From Anaerolineae bacterium (lineage in GTDB: Bacteria > Chloroflexota > Anaerolineae > Anaerolineales > Villigracilaceae): a DNA stretch of 6,401 nt. This document shows positions 1 to 6,401 of this stretch, piece after piece; within the stretch, counting starts at the first letter, position 1; every line of letters starts with the position of its first letter. The notes beneath the pieces are model-generated. The model saw only the letters and a program-made list of their open reading frames with translations. It did no database searches and was not told where the DNA came from. The stretch is taken from the NCBI GenBank assembly GCA_003158885.1, contig PMLN01000171.1, positions 1 through 6,401 on the forward strand, read 5' to 3'. The position numbers and the translations under genes were made by a program.

Positions 1-1
1 C

Positions 2-277
2 GATACCGCCCCGCTCGCCTATGCCATGACCCAGGGCAATCTTGCATTCCTTTACCTTGATCTCTCTGCTTTTCCAGAAGAAAATCGCAAAGATCAATTG
101 CGAAGGGCAATACAATGCACTGTGACTGCACGGTTGATCTTTATTCAAGTCGGCCATGCGCCTTATACCCAACAGGCAAGCCGTCAATTAAAATACATTT
201 CTGAACAAGCTGGGGATCTCTTTGTTGATATATGGAATGAATTGAATTTCGGCGAAATGCCAGATTGGCTAAAGTGA
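2..277 (+). CDS. C-terminal end of a TPR-type repeat protein (5' partial)
   Basis: The frame is open from base 2, before the first internal ATG at 26, so this is the tail of a longer gene and not a small gene starting at 26. About 91 residues are visible, ending at a TGA at 275-277. The first half (PLAYAMTQGNLAFLYLDL, then a run with RRAIQC) has the alternating small and aromatic pattern of tetratricopeptide helices, as in long TPR proteins where units of the type 'P-x-x-YA-x-TQ-x-NL' recur. The last 40 or so residues are an acidic, helical C-terminal cap without a recognisable domain. TPR arrays usually mediate protein-protein contacts. The N-terminal domains that would tell the role (for example an NTPase or CHAT peptidase) lie outside the window. 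The gene is convergent with the sugar genes and probably unrelated to them. Confidence 0.72.
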   Translation, partial: DTAPLAYAMTQGNLAFLYLDLSAFPEENRKDQLRRAIQCTVTARLIFIQVGHAPYTQQASRQLKYISEQAGDLFVDIWNELNFGEMPDWLK

Positions 278-350
278 ATGTTGCCCATTCCATTAGAGTC
301 GCTCTTCCTGTTTCGTGTGCAGTTCGCGGCAAACACATGCCGTATTCAAC

Positions 351-385
351 AAAAAAAGAGTCTCCATTATCGGTGACTCTTTTTT
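351..385. terminator. Bidirectional intrinsic terminator between convergent genes
   Basis: A run of seven A (351-357) and GAGTC (358-362) pair with GACTC (375-379) and a run of six T (380-385), giving an 11-bp stem. Inside it, after one T-T mismatch, CC (364-365) pairs with GG (372-373) around a six-base loop. The A tract on one side and T tract on the other give a U-tailed hairpin in both directions. That fits the place: 74 bp after the plus-strand stop codon and 60 bp after the minus-strand DUF4380 stop codon. The rest of 278-444 holds nothing else I can support. Confidence 0.88.
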
Positions 386-444
386 GATAGCTACCTATTT
401 TATTATCAGGCTTTTCTCGATCCAAATCTCTGCGGCCCCATGAT

Positions 445-1311
445 CTACCTCAATCCCAATTCTTCCACGAGTCGTTTTACATCGGCTTCGTTTTCAGGGC
501 GGGCAGGTACATCAAAGAGCCGCCAAGTCTCCACATGCTGGATGGAATCATCCGGCTGGATTTCCTGCAAGGGACCGAGGGTTTCAAGTTCCAGAAATTC
601 ACTGTTGGCATAACATTCGCTTGAACAGCCATAATCCGGGTAGGCGGCCTGCGATTCATAACCGGCATATTTCACGAACAATACGCCCTTCAGCCAGTAA
701 GCCAGCCATCCGACCGGGTTGGCGAAGCCCACCTTGAATGGAGCGTCCATCTCTGCCTTCACCAGGATGCAGCCGCGTCCAAACTGGAGATTGCGATCCG
801 TAAGATCTGTGTAAGGCCAGAGCACCAGGTTCCGGTTGGGCAGGAACCCCGTGTCGGCTTCGTTCAAAGGCAAGATGACCGTTCCCCCACTACGGAACTG
901 GGTGATGGCCCAAGGGGCGCACGTTATGGGAACTGGATTGCAATTCTTCAAGCGATGGGTGATGACTGCCCTGGCCGTATTATCCGGCAGGAGCACCTGC
1001 ATCGATTTCTCGATCCTGGAATCCACCTCGGTCGGCTTGGTGATCATAAGCCCATTCTGGATCGGCCTGACCTCGACCGGGATATTATCCAGGCTATACG
1101 AAAGGATGGGATCTTCCGGCGCCTGCCAGAGGCGGTGACCTCCATAGAAACGGTAGGTTTTCCCATCCGGCCGCTGCGTGACAAAATCGGGCAGGTCAGC
1201 CAGCAGGTTCGGGCTGCCCTTGTAACTCAAGCCGAGGATGCGGGGGCCAATAGAACGCGCGATCTCGAGGCGCAGGCTGTCATTTTCCAGTGAAATGCAA
1301 TCATGATCCAT
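445..1311 (-). CDS. DUF4380 family protein, sugar-mutarotase-like fold
   Basis: This 288-residue protein has no signal peptide and no membrane segment, so it is probably cytoplasmic. I recognise the DUF4380 pattern: GGHRLWQAPED at residues 57-67, SYSLDNIPV at 71-79, CAPWAITQF at 131-139 followed by a GG turn and ILPLN, GWLAYW at 201-206, and FLELETLGPL at 239-248 near the end before an H-x-E-x-W segment. Families of this look share the galactose mutarotase/aldose-1-epimerase beta-sandwich and are predicted to bind carbohydrate. No enzyme activity can be assigned from the sequence. The ATG at 1309-1311 is preceded by AAGGA (1317-1321) with a 5-base spacer. The gene is codirectional with araA but 192 bp downstream of it, so it may be the last gene of the operon or have its own promoter. 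Its neighbours suggest sugar metabolism; handling an arabinose anomer is only a guess. Confidence 0.85.
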   Translation of the reverse strand: MDHDCISLENDSLRLEIARSIGPRILGLSYKGSPNLLADLPDFVTQRPDGKTYRFYGGHRLWQAPEDPILSYSLDNIPVEVRPIQNGLMITKPTEVDSRIEKSMQVLLPDNTARAVITHRLKNCNPVPITCAPWAITQFRSGGTVILPLNEADTGFLPNRNLVLWPYTDLTDRNLQFGRGCILVKAEMDAPFKVGFANPVGWLAYWLKGVLFVKYAGYESQAAYPDYGCSSECYANSEFLELETLGPLQEIQPDDSIQHVETWRLFDVPARPENEADVKRLVEELGLR

Positions 1312-1334
1312 GCTTTTCCTTATTCAACGCTGTG

Positions 1335-1362
1335 AATATGACTTTCTCAAAATCCAAACCAA
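1335..1362 (-). promoter_or_regulatory. Weak candidate sigma-70-type promoter for the DUF4380 gene
   Basis: On the minus strand, TTGGTT (1357-1362) and CATATT (1335-1340) are separated by 16 bases and lie just upstream of the DUF4380 ribosome binding site. The matches to the -35 and -10 consensus are poor (about 3 of 6 and 4 of 6). Matches this loose occur by chance in AT-rich spacers, so it only marks where a separate promoter could be. Confidence 0.2.
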
Positions 1363-1375
1363 AAGCGGTTTTATC

Positions 1376-1393
1376 CACGAATTCACGCGAATT
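1376..1393. repeat. Short imperfect direct repeat with CGAATT core
   Basis: CACGAATT at 1376-1383 is followed at once by CACGCGAATT at 1384-1393, two near copies differing by an inserted CG. The first copy contains the palindrome GAATTC. It lies in the spacer between araA and the DUF4380 gene, about 35 bases from the larger palindromic element. It may be part of an interspersed intergenic repeat or a chance duplication; one occurrence in the window cannot decide. Confidence 0.35.
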
Positions 1394-1428
1394 TTCGCCA
1401 AATCAAAATCAAGTCGCGGTAGGATGTG

Positions 1429-1488
1429 GCGCACCGTCCCGAAGGTTTGAGCAAGTGCGCGGCTCGAATTACGGCAACCTTCGGGACG
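1429..1488. repeat. Large palindromic (REP-like) hairpin element after araA
   Basis: CGTCCCGAAGGTT (1435-1447) and AACCTTCGGGACG (1476-1488) are perfect inverted copies, a 13-bp GC-rich stem enclosing 28 bases. Inside, TTTGAGC (1446-1452) can pair with GCTCGAA (1462-1468) with one G-T wobble. GCGCAC (1429-1434) is complementary to GTGCGC (1455-1460), so competing folds exist. The element begins 16 bp past the araA stop codon. Only the plus strand has a short T run after it (TTTT at 1489-1492). The minus strand, on which araA is transcribed, has no U tract, so it is not a classic terminator for araA. It could be a dispersed REP-type repeat, an mRNA 3'-end stabiliser, or a partial barrier between araA and the DUF4380 gene. 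Confidence 0.75.
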
Positions 1489-1503
1489 TTTTGCGTAAAA
1501 GAG

Positions 1504-2994
1504 TTACTTATAGAACGCTTGATTCCAGCGCAATTGATGCTTGAAATCTTCGATGCGGGTATTCTCGTCAATGACAAGGAACTCAAGCCCGGCGATCTCG
1601 GCGAAGTCGCGCAGGTGCCCGGCGGTCACGGCATAGCTGAAGCTGGTGTGGTGCGCCCCGCCGGCATAGATCCAGGCCGCGGCGGCGATCTTCAGGTTGG
1701 GGCGCGGCAGCCACAGGGCGTGCGCCACCGGCAGTTTGGGCAGAGGCGCGTCGGTCGGGACAACATCCACCACGTTCGCCACCAGGCGGAAGCGATTGCC
1801 CAGTTCGATCAGCGAAGCGCCGATCGCGGGACCGGTGTTGGCATCGAAGATCAGGCGCAGCGGGTCAGCCTTGCCGCCAATGGACAGCGGCAGGATCTCC
1901 AGCCGGGGTTTGTTGGAGGCGATGGATTCACAAACCTCGAGCATGTGCGCGCCCAGCACTTTGTTCCCACTGGCGCTGAAGTGATAGGTGTAATCTTCCA
2001 TGAACGAGACGCCGCCCTTCAGACCGGCGCTCATGACCTTCATGAGGCGCACCAGCGCGGCGGTCTTCCAGTCCCCTTCCGCGCCAAAGCCATACCCGTC
2101 ACGCATCAGGCGTTGGACAGCCAGGCCGGGAAGCTGCGCCAGGCCGTGCAAGTCTTCGAAGGTGGTGGTGAAGGCCTTGAAATCCCCAGCCTGGAGGAAA
2201 TTGCGCAAGCCGACTTCGATGCGAGCGCCTTCGACCAGTGAAGCATATTTTTCACCGGCGGGCTGCAGTGCGGGGGCCACAGCATACTCGTCGAGATAGG
2301 CCTGCGTCATCTTTTTGACTTCCGCATCCGTGGCTTCCTTGACCGCCTTGACCAGGTCACCGACGCCATAGCCGTAGACATCATAGCCAAGCTGGATCTG
2401 CGCTTCCACCTTGTCGCCTTCGGTGACGGCCACATCGCGCATATTGTCGCCGAAGCGGGCGATCTTGGCACCCTGCCAGTCGGCCCAGGCCGCGGCCGCA
2501 CGCGCCCATTCCCCCAACTCGGATTGAACCTCCTCATCCTGCCAGTGTCCCACCACCACTTTGCGGTTGAGTCCCATGCGGGTGCCGATGAAACCGAACT
2601 CGCGGTCGCCGTGGGCGGACTGGTTGAGGTTCATAAAATCCATGTCGATCTCGGCCCATGGAATCTCCCGGTTGTACTGGGTGTGAAGATGGGCAAAGGG
2701 TTTTTTGAGCAAGCCCAGGCCGGCGATCCACATCTTGGCCGGTGAGAAGGTGTGCATCCAGGTGATCAGGCCGATGCAGTTCGCGGCTGAATTTGCTTCC
2801 AGGCATAGCTGTCGGATGGCCTCCGGTGTGGTCAGGACCGGTTTGAAAACCACATTCACCGGCATAGGTGCCGAAGCAGCGAGCGCCGCGGCGACCTCAC
2901 GCGAATGTTCAGCAACCTTCTGAATCGTCTCGGGCCCATATAAGTGCTGGCTGCCAGTCACGAACCAGATCTCGTATTGTTTCAAATTAATCAT
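1504..2994 (-). CDS. araA: L-arabinose isomerase
   Basis: AraA interconverts L-arabinose and L-ribulose in the cytoplasm, the first step of bacterial arabinose catabolism, using a divalent metal, usually Mn2+. The protein is 496 residues, close to the 500 of E. coli AraA, and appears complete. The N-terminus has WFVTGSQHLYG (10-20), and the body has FTTTFEDLHG (275-284) and LPGLAVQRLM (288-297). The metal and catalytic residues are all present: E306 in AEGDWK, E333 in FMEDYTYH, H350 in GAHMLEVC, and H449 in GGAHHTSFS, matching E. coli E306, E333, H350 and H450. The ATG at 2992-2994 has a strong AAGGAG (3003-3008) with an 8-base spacer. The gene starts 15 bp after the araD stop codon, so it is cotranscribed and is the third ara gene of the operon. 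No frameshift or missing key residue is seen. Confidence 0.98.
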   Translation of the reverse strand: MINLKQYEIWFVTGSQHLYGPETIQKVAEHSREVAAALAASAPMPVNVVFKPVLTTPEAIRQLCLEANSAANCIGLITWMHTFSPAKMWIAGLGLLKKPFAHLHTQYNREIPWAEIDMDFMNLNQSAHGDREFGFIGTRMGLNRKVVVGHWQDEEVQSELGEWARAAAAWADWQGAKIARFGDNMRDVAVTEGDKVEAQIQLGYDVYGYGVGDLVKAVKEATDAEVKKMTQAYLDEYAVAPALQPAGEKYASLVEGARIEVGLRNFLQAGDFKAFTTTFEDLHGLAQLPGLAVQRLMRDGYGFGAEGDWKTAALVRLMKVMSAGLKGGVSFMEDYTYHFSASGNKVLGAHMLEVCESIASNKPRLEILPLSIGGKADPLRLIFDANTGPAIGASLIELGNRFRLVANVVDVVPTDAPLPKLPVAHALWLPRPNLKIAAAAWIYAGGAHHTSFSYAVTAGHLRDFAEIAGLEFLVIDENTRIEDFKHQLRWNQAFYK

Positions 2995-3002
2995 GAGGAC
3001 AT

Positions 3003-3008
3003 CTCCTT
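3003..3008 (-). promoter_or_regulatory. Ribosome binding site of araA
   Basis: AAGGAG on the minus strand lies 8 bases from the araA ATG. It fits inside the 15-bp gap after the araD stop codon and is the strongest Shine-Dalgarno in the operon. Confidence 0.8.
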
Positions 3009-3009
3009 T

Positions 3010-3711
3010 TTACGACTTTTTTATCTGCCCATAATAGGCGTGTGCGCCGTGCTTCCTCTGATAATGCTTATCCAACAATTCCTGCTGCATGGGCGGAAGG
3101 CCCGGCTCGAGCAGCATGGCGTGGAAGTTCATGAACGCGACTTCCTCCAGCACCACGGCGTTGTGGACGGCATCCATGGGATCGGTTCCCCATGCAAATG
3201 GGCCGTGGCTGTGGACAAGAACAGCCGGGATGGCATCCGGGTCCTTGCCCTGGAAGGTCTCCTTGATCACCAGCCCGGTTTCCTTTTCGTATTCGCCTTG
3301 AATCTCGGCTTTCGTCATTTTTCGCGTGCAAGGAATCTCGCCATGGAAATAATCGGCATGCGTTGTGCCGAGCGCCATAATGCCATGACCTGCCTGTGCA
3401 AAACTGGTCGCCCAACGGCTGTGAGTATGTACGATGCCGCCGATGTTCGGAAACGCCTTATAAAGTTCGATATGGGTTGGGGTGTCGGATGAAGGTCTCA
3501 GCCTTCCTTCCACTACCTTTCCCGTTTTCAACTCCAGGACCACCATATCCTCGGCCTTCATCTCGTCATAGGAAACGCCCGAGGGTTTTATAACGATCAG
3601 CGCTTGATCCCGGTCAATGCCCGACACATTACCCCAGGTGAAGGTGATAAGGCCGTGCTTGGGAAGCAGGAGGTTTGCCTGAAATACAAGTTCTTTCAAT
3701 CGCTCTAACAT
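3010..3711 (-). CDS. araD: L-ribulose-5-phosphate 4-epimerase
   Basis: AraD converts L-ribulose 5-phosphate to D-xylulose 5-phosphate by a retro-aldol/aldol mechanism with Zn2+, the last step of the arabinose branch. It belongs to the class II aldolase/adducin fold. The 233 residues compare with 231 in E. coli. Phosphate-binding elements WGNVSG (26-31) and KPSG (42-45) are present, as is SSDTPTH (74-80) with D76. The zinc ligands are H95 and H97 in VHTHSRW and H169 in VHSHGPFAWG. Catalytic D120 is in THADYF, and the C-terminal AYYGQ carries the tyrosine (Y227) equivalent to E. coli Y229. The start ATG at 3709-3711 lies 5 bp past the araB stop codon. Its Shine-Dalgarno GAGGT (3719-3723) overlaps that stop codon, which suggests translational coupling. 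Related enzymes (fuculose-phosphate aldolase, UlaF) share the fold, but the araB/araA neighbours and these residues support AraD. Confidence 0.97.
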   Translation of the reverse strand: MLERLKELVFQANLLLPKHGLITFTWGNVSGIDRDQALIVIKPSGVSYDEMKAEDMVVLELKTGKVVEGRLRPSSDTPTHIELYKAFPNIGGIVHTHSRWATSFAQAGHGIMALGTTHADYFHGEIPCTRKMTKAEIQGEYEKETGLVIKETFQGKDPDAIPAVLVHSHGPFAWGTDPMDAVHNAVVLEEVAFMNFHAMLLEPGLPPMQQELLDKHYQRKHGAHAYYGQIKKS

Positions 3712-3716
3712 GGCTT

Positions 3717-5318
<1,602 letters not shown>

Positions 5319-5324
5319 GTTCAA

Positions 5325-5329
5325 CCTCT
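5325..5329 (-). promoter_or_regulatory. Ribosome binding site of araB, deciding the ATG start
   Basis: AGAGG on the minus strand lies in the 24-bp gap between the GRE stop codon and araB. It has an ideal 6-base spacer to the ATG at 5316-5318 and none to the in-frame TTG at 5322-5324, so the ATG is the likely start. Confidence 0.75.
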
Positions 5330-5342
5330 GAATTCAATGGAT

Positions 5343-6401
5343 TTATTGGATGTCATAAAAATGACGGGCAATGATGTGTTCCTGATACTCAGGAGCCAGC
5401 TCACAGAAGTAGCCGCTCCAGCCCCAGACGCGCACGATCAAATTCTTGTGATTCTCCGGATGTACCCTGGCATCCAATAACGTATCCAGGCTCAGGCTAT
5501 TGAGCTGCAACTGCTGGCAGCCCAACTGGGCGAAGGTCCGCACCAGCATGGCCGTTTTGCGCACCGATTCATGATCGCGGAAAACAGAGTCTGAAAGCTC
5601 CATCGTGACCGGCCCACCGTTACAGATGCGCTGATAATCGATCCTGGAAAAGGATTGCAAGGTGCTGATCGGCCCGCGCACGCGCACACCGGGCGAGGGA
5701 GCCAGGTTGGCGCTGAAGGGTTGTCCCTGCAGGCGCCCATCGGCTGTCGCACCGACGACCGGTTCGCGCATCCCTTCATGCCCGCTGGCCAGCCAGATGT
5801 AGTACATGGCCGAGCCTGTACCCGGGCGCAAGATGCCGCCGCGTGGGGTGCGCGGCTGCGACTCGCAAGCCTCCGCCAAATCATCAAACAGCTTTACAAG
5901 AAAGGTGTCCGCAGCCGGGTCATTATTCCCAACCTTGGGTCCCTGCTCTTCCAGCTTTTGGCGCAAGGGATCATGACCCACGAAATTCGAGTCCAATGCA
6001 GAGAGAAGTTCATCTGGCATTACATCGTGTTCATCAAAGATAAATTTCTGCACGGCAGCCAGGGCATCGGCAGCATTGGAAGAACCGGCGCCGTGAATTC
6101 CAAAATTATTATATTTCAAGCCTTGCGATAGATCACGGCCCTGCTCGAGGCAAGCGCGCATAAAGATCGAATAATAAGGCGCGGGCGGTAACAATAAACG
6201 TGAATAAGCCTCTGCCAGGCGTTCGACCTGCCCGCGGACGTGAGTCTTGACCCGCTCAAGGATTTGATCAAAATCCTCTCCACCGGCCAGCCCCTCCCGC
6301 AATGCGCAGTCAACCGCGGCCGGGAAAGATACGGCGCCGATATTGACCACTTCCATGCCTCGACCGGGGATGATAAATTCCCAACAAGCCGCGACCACAT
6401 A
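5343..6401 (-). CDS. Glycyl radical enzyme (pyruvate formate-lyase-like), C-terminal part
   Basis: The frame is open to the window edge (a TAT codon precedes the GTG at 6396-6398), so the gene continues to the right. About 352 residues of an enzyme family usually near 780-850 long are seen. The start of the fragment carries VAACWEFIIPG: the Cys (codon 6384-6386) is the expected thiyl-radical residue and the Glu two later matches the general acid/base of GRE dehydratases. Next come YNNFGIHGAG with ALAAVQKF, ATADGR, QLQLNSLSLDTLLDARVHPE and the C-terminal glycyl loop IVRVWGWSGYFCEL, with the radical Gly at codon 5421-5423. Cys-to-Gly spacing is 321 residues, similar to known GREs. A separate radical-SAM activase must install the radical; none is visible here. 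The single Cys-x-Glu argues against pyruvate formate-lyase, which has Cys-Cys. The araB ATG follows the stop codon after 24 bp, so the gene is in the arabinose operon. Substrate unknown; a sugar- or polyol-derived diol is plausible by context only. Confidence 0.93.
   Translation of the reverse strand, partial: YVVAACWEFIIPGRGMEVVNIGAVSFPAAVDCALREGLAGGEDFDQILERVKTHVRGQVERLAEAYSRLLLPPAPYYSIFMRACLEQGRDLSQGLKYNNFGIHGAGSSNAADALAAVQKFIFDEHDVMPDELLSALDSNFVGHDPLRQKLEEQGPKVGNNDPAADTFLVKLFDDLAEACESQPRTPRGGILRPGTGSAMYYIWLASGHEGMREPVVGATADGRLQGQPFSANLAPSPGVRVRGPISTLQSFSRIDYQRICNGGPVTMELSDSVFRDHESVRKTAMLVRTFAQLGCQQLQLNSLSLDTLLDARVHPENHKNLIVRVWGWSGYFCELAPEYQEHIIARHFYDIQ

Noticed and set aside
327..342. Small hairpin CGGCA/TGCCG with a six-base loop upstream of the terminator
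   Set aside because: A 5-bp stem without a T run is expected by chance; the real terminator lies a few bases further on.
141..425. Minus-strand open frame of 94 codons over the TPR tail and the terminator
   Set aside because: It would run through the terminator hairpin and overlap the TPR tail on the opposite strand; no domain is visible.
1435..1492. The palindrome as an intrinsic terminator for araA
   Set aside because: There is no U tract after it on the minus strand. The four T residues lie on the plus-strand side, where no gene is being transcribed toward it.
1426..2241. Long plus-strand open frame (271 codons) opposite araA
   Set aside because: It is antisense to the highly conserved araA, starts inside the palindromic element, and its translation has no recognisable domain. 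It is open because of the codon bias of the GC-rich gene on the other strand.
5322..5324. TTG as the start of araB (535 residues)
   Set aside because: The Shine-Dalgarno AGAGG directly abuts this TTG, leaving no spacer, whereas the ATG two codons later has an ideal 6-base spacer.
6396..6398. GTG as the true start of a short 351-residue GRE
   Set aside because: The frame remains open to the window edge, and a GRE starting here would lack the N-terminal half of the barrel and begin four residues before the catalytic Cys.

Overview
The window holds most of an L-arabinose catabolic operon, all on the minus strand, from what looks like an anaerobic bacterium. Transcription runs from high to low coordinates: the C-terminal part of a glycyl radical enzyme (GRE; 5' end cut off by the window edge), araB (FGGY kinase, probable L-ribulokinase), araD (L-ribulose-5-phosphate 4-epimerase) and araA (L-arabinose isomerase). 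Gaps of 24, 5 and 15 bp separate these four, and each internal start has a good Shine-Dalgarno sequence, so they are very probably one transcript. About 190 bp after araA lies a same-strand gene for a DUF4380 protein (sugar-mutarotase-like fold). A plus-strand gene tail (TPR-type protein) enters from the left edge and converges on it. A strong hairpin with A and T tracts on its two sides, a probable bidirectional intrinsic terminator, sits between the two.

How the genes work together: AraA converts L-arabinose to L-ribulose, the AraB-type kinase makes L-ribulose 5-phosphate, and AraD epimerises it to D-xylulose 5-phosphate for the pentose phosphate or phosphoketolase routes. The DUF4380 protein may act on a sugar anomer or bind a carbohydrate, but this is inference. 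The GRE is the least explained member. It has the radical glycine loop, in an unusual form flanked by two tryptophans, and a Cys-x-Glu active-site motif as in GRE dehydratases and lyases, not the Cys-Cys of pyruvate formate-lyase. Its reaction cannot be read from the sequence.

Organism: a GRE implies life at least partly without oxygen, because the glycyl radical is destroyed by O2. The kinase resembles the roughly 533-residue AraB type of Gram-positive lactobacilli and bifidobacteria rather than the E. coli type. The TPR tail resembles repeat proteins I associate with filamentous Chloroflexota (Anaerolineae). An anaerobic Chloroflexota member is my best guess, at modest confidence. No regulator, transporter, GRE-activating enzyme, tRNA, rRNA, CRISPR or transposase is visible. 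The operon promoter must lie beyond the right edge.

Region by region: 1-277 TPR protein tail (+); 278-444 intergenic with terminator; 445-1311 DUF4380 (-); 1312-1503 intergenic with a large palindromic element and a short near-repeat; 1504-2994 araA (-); 3010-3711 araD (-); 3717-5318 araB (-); 5343-6401 GRE C-terminal part (-).
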